Shown here one piece after another: positions 25,065 through 34,145 of a stretch of DNA of 38,732 nt; within the stretch, counting starts at the first letter, position 1, and each line of letters begins with the position of its first letter. Origin of the DNA: an uncultured Lachnospiraceae bacterium. Lineage in GTDB: Bacteria; Bacillota; Clostridia; Lachnospirales; Lachnospiraceae. Where the stretch lies: the NCBI GenBank assembly GCA_934320895.1, contig CAKRFY010000028.1:1-38732 (forward strand), read 5' to 3'. Under the pieces are notes generated by a model. That model was not told the DNA's origin, ran no database searches, and saw only the letters and a program-made list of their open reading frames with translations. The translations under genes were made by a program, and so were the position numbers.

Positions 25065-27158
25065 ATGACAGATATAAAATTAATTTCAGATGAAAATAAA
25101 CATTATGAAGAGCGGTATATGCTTGCTCTTAATCGTATACGAACAATACACACTGAGCTTTGGGATCAGTCTGTTACTCTTTCAGACAAACATTTAAACA
25201 GTTATTTTATTAAAACATCTTATTTTGCTTTACAATTAGGTGAAATCTACAATTTAGCCAAAAACGGTATTTTAAGAACTTTGACGGAGACTGAACTTTT
25301 TCATCTTAATAAAAGCCTGTATGAAGATATTGAACCTGAGAGATATGAAGTAAGTTATACTAATCCTGCATATGCAGTAAGAAGATTTGGCAGTGAGATG
25401 GGACTTTATATGAGTGCTTTATACGCAGAACTTCACAGCAATATTCCAAATGCAGTCGAGGAACGTCTTTTTAATCTCACTACTATTTTTGAACTTTTTA
25501 TTGAAATCTACAATCTTTTTGAAGAACCTGACTGCAAGCCTGAACAGATAAAATCGGCTCTTTATTATTATTTCTTTGATTACAGTGATGTTACTATAAA
25601 GGCTGGTCTTAACAATATGCTCAATCCAGAAATGTCTTTTATAAAAGATATTATTATGAATGAAAATCTTGAGGATTTAAGATATCTTTATTTTTCTGGC
25701 GAATATGTTACTGAAAATGAGATAAAAACAGCCAGATATTTAAACAGTCTTTCACAGGAAAAGATTGATTCTATAGCTCATACTTTTACGCAAGGTATTA
25801 TAAAGGGTTATAAAGTCTACAATATGGACATGTCAGATAAAAAAACTGTTAATATAAGATACCCCCTCGGTTTTGAGCGTATCATAAAGTCTGCTATTTT
25901 ACAGTTCAGAGAGGAAGGACTTGAACCCATAATCTATAGAGCTTCATTTTCCATTACCTCACGCACTTCTATGTATAAAGTCGGTTTTCATGGTGCTTCT
26001 GCTAATAAACAGTTTGAGTATGACCACCGCAATGATCTTGCTCTTATCTTTGATAAAGGTTTTGCGGATAGACAGCTTTCAGAATATAAGCTTGCCTATG
26101 AGTCAATGAAAGATGCCGCCGCAGAGTTTGCCGGTCCTGCTCTTATCGAAAGCTTTGGAGAGAAGCCTTTTACGCCTGCCGAAAAAGATTGCCTGCCAAA
26201 ATACAGTGACAAACACCAAAAACAGCTTATCGCTTTCCGTTCTGAAAAAGGTATGCTTTCTAATAATTATATTCCACAGGATAAGATAAGCTTTACTATT
26301 ATCGCCTTCCCTGTTCCTGATATCGGAAGACATTTCGAGAAGATTTTTGAAGAAACTGTAAAGGTCAATACTCTTGATTCCGACAAGTATGAAAAAATAC
26401 AAACAAAAATCATCAATGCACTTGATAAGGGTGATTATGTTACAGTTACTGGCCGCAAAAACAATCACACCGACATTAAGATAAATCTTGTAAAGAAAAC
26501 TGATCCTGAAAAACAGACTGTTTTTGAAAATTGTCTTGATGATGTGAATATTCCTCTTGGCGAAGTTTTCACTTCTCCGAAATTAAAGGGTACCGAAGGT
26601 GTTCTTCATGTAACCGAGGTTTATCTTGATAATCTTAAATACAAAAATCTTGAACTTACATTTAAAGATGGCTGTGTTACGGATTATACCTGCAAAAATT
26701 TTGATAATGAGGATGACAATAAAAAGTATATACATGAAAATGTCCTCTATAGACATGATACACTTCCTATCGGTGAATTTGCTATTGGTACAAATACTAC
26801 CGCATATGTAATGGGATTAAAATATAATATATCTGGTCTTCTTCCTATCCTTATCGCAGAAAAGACCGGGCCTCATTTTGCGGTTGGCGATACTTGTTTT
26901 TCCCATGAAGAGGAACTTGTGACTTACAACCCTGATGGTAAGCAGATGGTCGCTAAGGAAAACGATTTTTCTAAACTTAGAAACAGTGAGCCTGAAAAAG
27001 CCTATTTTAACTGCCATACTGATATAACGATTCCTTATTCGGAACTTGGGGATATTGTTGTGCACACAGAGGATGGTGAGAAAATTACTATAATTAAAGA
27101 CGGAAGGTTTGTGCTTGAGGGGACGGAGGAACTTAATGAGGTTTTTGGGGAATGTTAA
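25065..27158 (+). CDS. M29-family metalloaminopeptidase with N-terminal helical extension
   Basis: 697 residues, against about 410 for usual AmpS/AmpT/PepS enzymes. The M29 core begins near residue 230. Its dinuclear metal ligands are visible: E500 (PLGEVFTSP), E571 (IGEFAIGTN), H604 (TGPHFAVGD), H651 and D653 (NCHTDI). The enzyme removes N-terminal residues from peptides in the cytoplasm; there is no signal peptide. Residues 1-230 are helical, rich in Tyr, Leu and Glu, and match nothing I recognise. ATG has GAGG six bases upstream. It stands alone and faces the corrinoid operon tail across a shared terminator. Confidence 0.85.
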   Translation: MTDIKLISDENKHYEERYMLALNRIRTIHTELWDQSVTLSDKHLNSYFIKTSYFALQLGEIYNLAKNGILRTLTETELFHLNKSLYEDIEPERYEVSYTNPAYAVRRFGSEMGLYMSALYAELHSNIPNAVEERLFNLTTIFELFIEIYNLFEEPDCKPEQIKSALYYYFFDYSDVTIKAGLNNMLNPEMSFIKDIIMNENLEDLRYLYFSGEYVTENEIKTARYLNSLSQEKIDSIAHTFTQGIIKGYKVYNMDMSDKKTVNIRYPLGFERIIKSAILQFREEGLEPIIYRASFSITSRTSMYKVGFHGASANKQFEYDHRNDLALIFDKGFADRQLSEYKLAYESMKDAAAEFAGPALIESFGEKPFTPAEKDCLPKYSDKHQKQLIAFRSEKGMLSNNYIPQDKISFTIIAFPVPDIGRHFEKIFEETVKVNTLDSDKYEKIQTKIINALDKGDYVTVTGRKNNHTDIKINLVKKTDPEKQTVFENCLDDVNIPLGEVFTSPKLKGTEGVLHVTEVYLDNLKYKNLELTFKDGCVTDYTCKNFDNEDDNKKYIHENVLYRHDTLPIGEFAIGTNTTAYVMGLKYNISGLLPILIAEKTGPHFAVGDTCFSHEEELVTYNPDGKQMVAKENDFSKLRNSEPEKAYFNCHTDITIPYSELGDIVVHTEDGEKITIIKDGRFVLEGTEELNEVFGEC

Positions 27159-27186
27159 GTGACTAACGGACGCAGGAAATGGGATT

Positions 27187-27225
27187 AAAAAGAGCAGGAT
27201 TGTTGATACAATCCCGCTCTTTTTA
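27187..27225. terminator. Bidirectional intrinsic terminator between convergent genes
   Basis: AAAAAGAGCAGGATTGT and ACAATCCCGCTCTTTTT form a 17-base stem with one mismatch and a TGAT loop. T runs flank it on both strands, so it ends both the M29 gene and the corrinoid uptake operon. Confidence 0.92.
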
Positions 27226-27278
27226 TATTTGACTATTTCGCACCATAGGGCGCATATGAACAATAAATGATCAAATGA

Positions 27279-29069
27279 TTATTTTACTTTCACATTTTTT
27301 ACAGCACTGTATGCGCCTGTCTTCTTACCTGCTACAGCCTGTACTCTTACATAATACTTTTTGTTTGTTTTAAGTTTCTTGATTGTAAGGCTTGTGCTTT
27401 TTGTTGTTTTTGTTATTACATTTTTCTTGAATTTCTTGTCTGTTGATACCTGTACTTTGTATGATTTTGCATTTTTTACTTTTGCAAATTTTACTGTGAG
27501 CTGCTTCTTGCCTGCTGTAAGTTTTGATATTTTTGCTTTGGCAAGTTTTGTCTCTGTTGGAAGTGTATATGTTGCATCGTCTGATGCTGTATAAGCTACT
27601 GACTCTACCGGAAGCATAAGTTCACTTTTTTCTGATGCTCTTACTGCTGCATTAAGTCCTCTAAGTAACTGTTCAGGCTGGAATTTCATAAGATTTTCGT
27701 CTACTGTATTCTTGCCTGTATCTACAAAGTCAAATGCATCATCGTAAAGTGTCACACCATTCTTGATGAGGTCTGTTCCGTTTTCTTCTGCTGCCACATC
27801 AATGTTAAATAAACCTGCTGTTATCATTACCTGTGCTGCTGTCCATACATTATTTGCTGAGTATGAATCTCCGTATTTTCCGTCTGCTCCCTGCATGTTA
27901 TACATAAAGTTAAATACTTTATCGCATGCTTTCTTTACGGCTGCTCTATCTATGCCTTCTATCGCCTTTGTCTCATATACATAAAGTGGCTGTATCTGCA
28001 TTACTGCACTGTCTATGCTGTTCCAATCAATTGATGTTTTAATCTGTCCGTCTACATCAGCGACTGTCTTATTTACAAGTTCTGCTCTTGTGAGATATTT
28101 GTCACCTGTTTTTAATTCATAGTCCTTTGAATCGATTGCCATAAGTATCATTGTTTCTCTACTGTAAACACTTGATGCTTCATAAATACTCTTGTCCACA
28201 AGCTTGTCAATAAGATTAAATCCATTTACATTTGATGCATCTTTTCCGAGTGCTGTTACGCAAAGTGCGATTTTAGCGTATGTCTGGCTTGCTTTACCGT
28301 CTTTTAAAATACTTTCCTGCGATACATATTTTTCATTTATATCATCATAAAATTTACCTTTTGATGTTTTGATCGCTCCAAGCTGTGCTTTTACTTTTGC
28401 GTATACTGCATCATAAAACTTATCTGCTTTAAAGCCAGCTCTTGCAAGTGAAAATACTGTATAAAGTCCAGATGAATCTTCTACTCCTGGTACATATTTT
28501 CCACTCTTAAATGTTGTGTCATAAATCTTTTGTGCAAGTACATCCTGTGCTTTCTTTGCTTTTTCTGAATATACTGAAAATCCTTCTGGTTTTTTTGATG
28601 TGTCATCATTAAAGCATGCGGCATTTGTGTTATAGTTGTCATAGCTGTAGATAAGACTTATCTTGTCATTGTCGTTTACTTTCTGACTGCTGATTCCAAG
28701 ATTTGCATACTGACCATTTACACAGAAGCTCCAGTAATACCAGTCATTTCCAACATTGTATGTAGTAAGATCTGAAATCGAGTCAAGACTGTCTCCCCAT
28801 TCTGATGTTGATATCTTATAGTTATCCTTGTATGCTGATCTGTCAAGTGCCGCCTTAATAGCATCCTCTGCTACCGCACCCTCATCAAGCTGTACTGCTG
28901 TTTTTCCTACTGATACTGCCGAGCCTGATGCATTCTTTCCTTCTGCTGCCACATAGACAACAATCTTTTCCTTTTCTTCTGCATTTGCTTTTACAGTTGT
29001 CATTCCAAATGCTGTTGTGAATGCCATTACTGCTGACAATGCAATGCTGATCGCTTTTTTGTTCCTCAT
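27279..29069 (-). CDS. Secreted transcobalamin-like protein: DUF4430, alpha/alpha toroid, FN3-like domain
   Basis: 596 residues from ATG 29069 (ATGGAGG upstream). A signal peptide ends near NAEEKEK (about residue 33). Residues about 35-140 are a DUF4430 (transcobalamin beta-like) domain, with WYYWSFCVNGQYANLGISS and NDNDKISLIYSY. Residues about 160-490 are helical, with paired-helix toroid features of the prenyltransferase/terpenoid-cyclase and intrinsic-factor type: NSIDSAVMQIQPLYVY and GADGKYGDSYSANNVWTAAQ. The end is a Lys-rich fibronectin-III-like domain (VKNAKSYKVQVSTDKKFKK). Human intrinsic factor/transcobalamin joins the same two domain types in the opposite order. As the last gene of a B12-riboswitch ECF operon, it probably binds corrinoid outside the cell (inference). 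Wall attachment through the basic tail is possible. Confidence 0.8.
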   Translation of the reverse strand: MRNKKAISIALSAVMAFTTAFGMTTVKANAEEKEKIVVYVAAEGKNASGSAVSVGKTAVQLDEGAVAEDAIKAALDRSAYKDNYKISTSEWGDSLDSISDLTTYNVGNDWYYWSFCVNGQYANLGISSQKVNDNDKISLIYSYDNYNTNAACFNDDTSKKPEGFSVYSEKAKKAQDVLAQKIYDTTFKSGKYVPGVEDSSGLYTVFSLARAGFKADKFYDAVYAKVKAQLGAIKTSKGKFYDDINEKYVSQESILKDGKASQTYAKIALCVTALGKDASNVNGFNLIDKLVDKSIYEASSVYSRETMILMAIDSKDYELKTGDKYLTRAELVNKTVADVDGQIKTSIDWNSIDSAVMQIQPLYVYETKAIEGIDRAAVKKACDKVFNFMYNMQGADGKYGDSYSANNVWTAAQVMITAGLFNIDVAAEENGTDLIKNGVTLYDDAFDFVDTGKNTVDENLMKFQPEQLLRGLNAAVRASEKSELMLPVESVAYTASDDATYTLPTETKLAKAKISKLTAGKKQLTVKFAKVKNAKSYKVQVSTDKKFKKNVITKTTKSTSLTIKKLKTNKKYYVRVQAVAGKKTGAYSAVKNVKVK

Positions 29070-29096
29070 CTTTTTTACCTCCATAAAATATGTTTT

Positions 29097-30140
29097 TTAC
29101 ATACGGTATATGCCGTATTTTATCTGAACCCTTTCTATTTTTTTTAGGAATGGTTCCCCTATTAGAAATACACATAATGCAGCTCCTGCGCCATGCATTA
29201 TATCATATGGCACCCCTGTTATATAAAGTGCCTTTAATGCGGCAAGGCTTAACTTAGTGCCTTTTGTATATGCACTCTGCATTATCAGTGCTGCAAAATT
29301 CATTATGCCGCCATATATTATAAATATTACTAAAAATGTAAATACTGCCATTATCATACTGTCTGTTTTAAGCCTTTTTCTCTGCAAAAGTCCACCCGTT
29401 ATAAGCCCTGCAAGACCAAATATATAAAGCATTATCCCTTTTGTGTCTGCCATGTTCCCGCCTGTTATCAGTATAAAGAGATAGCCTGCCGTTTCAAATA
29501 ATATAACACTTGCAATCAATGTTATAAATGGACTGTTTTTTTTCATCAGACAAAATATGCTGCTATTATCATCATTTGCACTATCAATGTCCGCCTGCTT
29601 TGACAATGATTCCTTATCTGATTTTATATTTTCTTTTTCAAACGAATCATATCTTACAAATACTACTCCGCTTATAAATCCTATAATTCCCCATGATGCC
29701 ATCTGCCATGGTGTCCATGGTCCCTGACCATCAAAGAAGTTGCAGATAAATCTTCCCAATGCTCCTGTCAGAAATCCCGCTTCCGGTCCCAAAGCAATAC
29801 CTGATAGGACTACTACTGCACTGCCGCCGTGTAACGGCACTGTATGTGCACACAGAAGATTAAACGAAACGCAAAATGATATCATCATTGCAAGTAATAC
29901 TATCTCTCTTGCCCTGATAACTTTATATTCAAAACTTATAAAAAATGGTAGCATTACCGCTGCAAGCATAAACATGCTTATAAACAAATAGTGCTTTTGT
30001 TTTAATATATAACTTGATATATAAAGAATAAACGGTATCAGAATTATAATTACAAGCCACACAGATATCTTTCTTTTTAATATATTCTTTTTTACTTTTT
30101 CTTCATCATAATTTCTGCGACTTACATATTTATTTTTCAA
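29097..30140 (-). CDS. ECF transporter substrate-binding (S) component, probably for cobalamin (CbrT/CblT-like)
   Basis: 347 residues with two N-terminal hydrophobic segments, then an ECF S-component core. The core has HTVPLHGGSAVVVLSGIALG, GPEAGFLTGALGRFICNFF and the hallmark GPWTPWQMASWG, followed by more membrane helices. A soluble insertion at about 165-205 interrupts the core. In ECF systems the S component binds the vitamin and topples to deliver it when coupled to T and the ATPases. The start is a TTG at 30140, overlapping the ATPase stop by 11 bases; no other start fits before the first helix. Specificity for corrinoid comes from the upstream riboswitch, not from the sequence itself. 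Confidence 0.85.
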   Translation of the reverse strand: MKNKYVSRRNYDEEKVKKNILKRKISVWLVIIILIPFILYISSYILKQKHYLFISMFMLAAVMLPFFISFEYKVIRAREIVLLAMMISFCVSFNLLCAHTVPLHGGSAVVVLSGIALGPEAGFLTGALGRFICNFFDGQGPWTPWQMASWGIIGFISGVVFVRYDSFEKENIKSDKESLSKQADIDSANDDNSSIFCLMKKNSPFITLIASVILFETAGYLFILITGGNMADTKGIMLYIFGLAGLITGGLLQRKRLKTDSMIMAVFTFLVIFIIYGGIMNFAALIMQSAYTKGTKLSLAALKALYITGVPYDIMHGAGAALCVFLIGEPFLKKIERVQIKYGIYRM

Positions 30141-31854
30141 ATAATTCCACCGCCTGTCTGTAGTTTACCGGTAAGTATATGTTTTTATTTTTTGTTTTCT
30201 GCTCCTGCATTTTTACTTCTATATCACAAAAATCAGAAAACATCCTGCTTATATCTGTTGTATAAAAATAATTCTGTCTGAAGAATTCTTCTGCTGGCTG
30301 CATCTTAGTCATCTCCCCATCAAATAACAACCCACACATATCCGCATTTTCTGCACAAAAATCTATGTCATGCGAAACAAGTACAACTGCTATTCCTGAC
30401 TTTGCCATTTTGTTAAATATTTCTGCCAGCTTTTTCTTAAATTCTCCGTCAAGTCCTTTTGTCGGTTCATCAAGCAACAAAATATCCGGTTTTAATAATA
30501 ATACCTTTGCAATGGCAAGCCGCTGCTGCTGTCCCACACTTATATCAAATGGATGCTTTTTCGCTTTCTTTGATAATTCCATACTTTCAAGCATATCTTT
30601 TATGCTTCTGTCAACAAACTGCTGATAATTTTCTGATTTTTTTCCATCATCATTCTTATTGTATTCCTTTTCAAAAAACTCCTTATGGCTTTTAAAAACT
30701 TCTTCCAATTCATCATAAACATTTATCTCAGTAAATACAGTCTGCGGATTTTGCGGCAGATACACTATTCTTAAATCCTTTTCTTTTTGTATCTTTCCAC
30801 TTTTCTTTTTGTAAATACCTGCCATGATTTTTAATGCTGTTGTTTTTCCTGAACCATTTCCTCCCATTATCGCATATATTTTTCCACCTGATATATCTAT
30901 AGAGAAATCTTTTAAAACTTCATTTTTCCCATACGAAAAGCTTAAATTCTTTGCAGATAATAACATGGTTTCTAAAGATTTTGCTTTATTAAAAAGTCCA
31001 GATTTTTTTACATCTCTGTGAACAATAATTTCATTTTTTATATCATCTATCCACATTTTTGCATCTCTTATCGTCAATGGGAGTTTTCCTGTTTTCCCAT
31101 ATTCACTCCAAAGTTTCATATATCCCGGAAGTGATTCATAAACCTTGCTTGATTCTTCTTTCATTTGTTTTACTATTATCCTGACCTCATCAAACCCTAT
31201 AAGTTTTGTATCTTTCATTAACATGACTCTATCAGCTAACGAAATCACTTCATGTACTCTCTGTTCACATATAAGTATAGTTACTCCAAAATCTCTGTTT
31301 AATTTGACTATGTTCTGTAAAAATCTCTCAGACGCAACCGGATCAAGCTGTGATGTCGGCTCATCTAGTATAAGTAATTTGGGATGCATTACCATAACAG
31401 AGGCAAGATTTAATATCTGTTTCTGTCCTCCTGATAATTCGTCTGTCTTTTTTTCATACCAGCCACTTATTCCCAGATATTCCGACATTTCAGCTATCCT
31501 TCTATGCATCGTTTCTCTATCAAACCCAAGACTTTCAAGTCCAAAAGCAAGTTCATGCCATACCTTGTCTGTTACTATCTGCCCGTCAGGACTTTGTCCA
31601 ACATACCCGATCAACGCAGCACTTTCCCTGTCATCCAACAATTCAATGTCTTTCCCGTCAAAATACATTTTTCCACTGCCATGTCCTGCCGGTATCTGAT
31701 TTTTCTTTGTATGCCTTAATAATGTAGTTTTTCCACAACCTGATTCGCCACAGAGTAAAACAAATTCACCTTTTTTTATTTCAAATGAAATATCTGTTAT
31801 TGCATTTTCTGATTGTCCGGGGTATCTGAACGAAACTTTATAAAACTTAAGCAT
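30130..31854 (-). CDS. ECF transporter double ATPase (fused A and A' components)
   Basis: 574 residues. Two ABC ATPase domains stand in one chain. The first has Walker A GESGCGKTT (36-44), signature ELSGGQKQ and Walker B LLILDEPTSQLDP. The second has GGNGSGKTT, a degenerate signature SVGQQQR and ILLLDEPTKGLDG. Most Firmicutes use separate EcfA1/EcfA2; a fusion marks a dedicated (group I) ECF transporter. I start at ATG 31854 (GAGG seven bases upstream), 14 bases after the T-component stop; the frame to 31905 has no ribosome site. It powers vitamin release by the S component with EcfT. Confidence 0.92.
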   Translation of the reverse strand: MLKFYKVSFRYPGQSENAITDISFEIKKGEFVLLCGESGCGKTTLLRHTKKNQIPAGHGSGKMYFDGKDIELLDDRESAALIGYVGQSPDGQIVTDKVWHELAFGLESLGFDRETMHRRIAEMSEYLGISGWYEKKTDELSGGQKQILNLASVMVMHPKLLILDEPTSQLDPVASERFLQNIVKLNRDFGVTILICEQRVHEVISLADRVMLMKDTKLIGFDEVRIIVKQMKEESSKVYESLPGYMKLWSEYGKTGKLPLTIRDAKMWIDDIKNEIIVHRDVKKSGLFNKAKSLETMLLSAKNLSFSYGKNEVLKDFSIDISGGKIYAIMGGNGSGKTTALKIMAGIYKKKSGKIQKEKDLRIVYLPQNPQTVFTEINVYDELEEVFKSHKEFFEKEYNKNDDGKKSENYQQFVDRSIKDMLESMELSKKAKKHPFDISVGQQQRLAIAKVLLLKPDILLLDEPTKGLDGEFKKKLAEIFNKMAKSGIAVVLVSHDIDFCAENADMCGLLFDGEMTKMQPAEEFFRQNYFYTTDISRMFSDFCDIEVKMQEQKTKNKNIYLPVNYRQAVELFEK

Positions 31855-31868
31855 TTTGGCCTCTTTCT

Positions 31869-32708
31869 TTATATAATCGCAAAAGACATATATAATATCT
31901 GGCATATGATTGCTGTTACTGTTAAATGATCAGCTTTTTTCATATATATTTCCGGAAAATAATATGTTTCAAATTTCCCTATGCATAATGCATATATAAC
32001 AAAAAGCGATAATACAACAAACAATATCATACATAATATGTCTTTTTCTTTTATTTTAAATCTGTGATAACTACTTCTTCTGCCTGTTCCATATCCTCTT
32101 GATTCCATCGATACTGAAGTGTCAATAGAGTTTTCAAGGCTCCACGATATAAGTATTGACAACTCCTTTGTAAATTGCTTTGCTTTTGTTACAAATCCTG
32201 TACCCTGTGTACAAAGCATCCCTATCTGCGCCTCATGTATTTCACGCCATCTTTTTAACATAGTCGGTATAAATCGCAGTACCATCGATATCACAAGCGA
32301 TATCTTTGGCGATATCCTTCCTGTGACATACAATATTTTTTCAGAGTCCAGCATACATCCTGCTGTCATAAACCACAATGATACTGATACAAGCATCATT
32401 GTCATAAATAAACCATATATTATATTTTCAAGTGTTACTGCCATATCATTTATATAAAATAGTGGTGTCACACCATTATGATTAAACAATGGCAGTATTA
32501 TTACCGAAAATAGAAAGATAGGAATAAACAATAAAGCTGTTGTCCTTAATGCTCCTACTCCTTTGTGTCTTAGTACTGTCAAAAGTGCTATCGCAAACGA
32601 CACTGTTATTATCAAAGGATTTAGAGTAAACATTGTCATAACAAGCAGCATTATAAAATAAAACACACTTACTGCTGGATGCAGATGCCTTAATATTCCT
32701 TTTTTCAC
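31869..32708 (-). CDS. ECF transporter transmembrane coupling (T) component
   Basis: 279 residues from GTG 32708, which has GGAGGG ten bases upstream. ATGs at 32759 and 32726 in the same frame lack any ribosome site but cannot be excluded. LHPAVSVFYFIMLL opens the EcfT fold. Coupling-helix motifs are LRFIPTMLKRWREIHEAQ and MESRGYGTGRRS, which contact the two ATPase domains. There are five or six hydrophobic helices. It is adjacent to the double ATPase and S component, giving a self-contained transporter. Confidence 0.88.
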   Translation of the reverse strand: MKKGILRHLHPAVSVFYFIMLLVMTMFTLNPLIITVSFAIALLTVLRHKGVGALRTTALLFIPIFLFSVIILPLFNHNGVTPLFYINDMAVTLENIIYGLFMTMMLVSVSLWFMTAGCMLDSEKILYVTGRISPKISLVISMVLRFIPTMLKRWREIHEAQIGMLCTQGTGFVTKAKQFTKELSILISWSLENSIDTSVSMESRGYGTGRRSSYHRFKIKEKDILCMILFVVLSLFVIYALCIGKFETYYFPEIYMKKADHLTVTAIICQILYMSFAII

Positions 32709-32785
32709 TTTAGTATTACCCTCCATAAAAGAAGCAAGATGACTGTGCTGATCACACATTATTTAAACAGCATGACAATGTCTTA

Positions 32786-33712
32786 TCAGCTTCCCGCTCT
32801 GCCACTACATGTATATGTCCATTCTATACTATCACCATCTTTCAGTTTATAGGCTGATGCTCCCACATTAGGCGTTGCACCATTCACAAGATAAAGCCAT
32901 CCGCTCATGTCTCCCGCCATCTTTTCATACAGATAACCTATTCCCTTTACATATGATGAATTGTATATAGCTGAATATTCTGCATCATATGCAATTTTTT
33001 TCTCTTTACATGCTGTAACAAGCACATCATAAGCTGATGCTCCCTTTTTTACTTTAAGTTCAACTTTATCAAGAATTTTCCCGTCTTTTGGCACATACTT
33101 TCTTGCATTTTTGTCAAGTTTGTCCATATTTGAAAGCAGTATGTCACAATCAATAGTTATACTACACTTTATATACTCATCTTTCCTATCGGGTTCTTTT
33201 GTCGGTATCGTATCCTTTTTATATGGTACCGGCATTTTTTGTGGCTTTGGTGTATTCTCTTTCTTTTTGTTATTTTCTTTCTTGCCTTTATTCTGATTTT
33301 TTTTAGGCTTAGAAGTTTTGCCTTCTAATTTTTTCTTATTTTTTACAGAAGTTCTTTTTTTGGATTTTTTACTTTTCCTGTTCTTTTTAGCCTTTATTTT
33401 TTTTGCATTTTTCTTTTTTGTTTTCTTTTTTTTCTTAGTTCTTTTAGTCTTATTTAAATTGCTATTACTTTGTTTTCGACCAGCACGACTTTTTTTACCG
33501 GACATTTTATTTTGCTCAGACTTATTTTTTGAAACATCTTTTCCTGTTTCATCCAGCTTATCTTTAGTTTTACTTTTTTCTGCAACTATACCAGTATTAG
33601 TTTTACTGACATTATCGTGTTTATCTACTGACTCTATATCAATGTTTGAAATACCGACAGCTACAAGCACTATCAAAATAAACGGGACTAAAAATTTTCT
33701 ATAATTTTTCAA
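32786..33712 (-). CDS. Membrane-anchored DUF4430 protein on a long Lys-rich stalk
   Basis: 308 residues. An N-terminal hydrophobic segment (YRKFLVPFILIVLVAVGI) acts as a signal anchor; there is no lipobox Cys. Residues about 50-165 are an extremely basic, low-complexity stalk with runs such as KRTKKKKKTKKKNAKK, ending in a Pro-rich piece (PKPQKMPVPYKKD). The C-terminal DUF4430 domain (about 180-305) has VKKGASAYDVLV, MAGDMSGWLYLVNGATPN and YKLKDGDSIEWTYTC. DUF4430 corresponds to the transcobalamin beta domain. As first gene after a cobalamin riboswitch, it likely presents corrinoid to the ECF transporter. The start is TTG 33712 with GAGGAG nine bases upstream. Confidence 0.8.
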   Translation of the reverse strand: MKNYRKFLVPFILIVLVAVGISNIDIESVDKHDNVSKTNTGIVAEKSKTKDKLDETGKDVSKNKSEQNKMSGKKSRAGRKQSNSNLNKTKRTKKKKKTKKKNAKKIKAKKNRKSKKSKKRTSVKNKKKLEGKTSKPKKNQNKGKKENNKKKENTPKPQKMPVPYKKDTIPTKEPDRKDEYIKCSITIDCDILLSNMDKLDKNARKYVPKDGKILDKVELKVKKGASAYDVLVTACKEKKIAYDAEYSAIYNSSYVKGIGYLYEKMAGDMSGWLYLVNGATPNVGASAYKLKDGDSIEWTYTCSGRAGS

Positions 33713-33740
33713 TATAATCTCTCCTCATAAAAATAAAGCA

Positions 33741-33768
33741 AATAAAAAATTTCCTACCGGGAGATTTC
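33741..33768 (-). promoter_or_regulatory. Expression platform of the cobalamin riboswitch (possible terminator hairpin)
   Basis: On minus, AAATCTCC and GGAAATTT (complements of 33760-33767 and 33747-33754) can form an eight-base hairpin with one mismatch, followed by a T-rich run. The segment GAAATCTCC (complement of 33760-33768) is also perfectly complementary to GGAGATTTC at the 3' end of the aptamer (complement of 33874-33882), so the two pairings exclude each other. The gene's GAGGAG site is about 20 bases downstream. Confidence 0.5.
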
Positions 33769-33873
33769 CTTATCTGCTTTACTTATACATTTATTATATA
33801 AATTTTCACATAGCAAAAAACACTATCCGCTCTGCCACCTCCCACCGAAGTGAACATTTCAAGTCAAATAGTA

Positions 33874-34112
33874 GAAATCTCCTTGTCAGCAGGTCTCCTG
33901 GCTCGAACTCAACTGATTTTTTTACCTTCCCATGAAATATTGTTCATCTTTCACAGTGGCTTTAAACAAAGTGTAAATTTCCTCTAATAAAATAGCAAAC
34001 TGAATTTTTTAACACTTTACAAAAAATCATCCTTCTTACAGTAGCGGGGGCTGCTGCAGCATCTCACTGCATTCCCTTTTAAGTCTGTCTCTTTAACACA
34101 CCTAAACGGCGG
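33874..34112 (-). ncRNA. Cobalamin (adenosylcobalamin-type) riboswitch
   Basis: On minus the class hallmarks occur in order: AGGTGTG (34098-34104), AAAAGGGAAT (34071-34080), a GCAGTGAGATGC arm, GCCCCCGCTACTGTAAG (34035-34051), GCCACTGTGAAA (33949-33960), ATGGGAAGG (33925-33933), and the B12 box GCCAGGAGACCTGCTGAC (33885-33902). High B12 should turn off the downstream DUF4430-ECF operon. This fills most of the 494-base gap 33713-34206; the rest is the expression platform and promoter. Confidence 0.95.
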
Positions 34113-34145
34113 TCAAAGTACAGCTCACTGACAATAACATACACA

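Noticed and set aside
31145..31699. 184-codon plus-strand frame
   Set aside because: It is antisense to the ECF ATPase, whose motifs are unambiguous.
33318..33704. Phe-rich plus-strand frame of 128 codons
   Set aside because: It is the complement of Lys codons in the stalk protein (AAA/AAG to TTT/CTT) and would be an implausible poly-Phe protein.
32789..33845. Shared 12-mer CCGCTCTGCCAC at the end of the stalk gene and just 3' of the riboswitch aptamer
   Set aside because: Short, with no extension of the match; one copy is coding. Probably chance.
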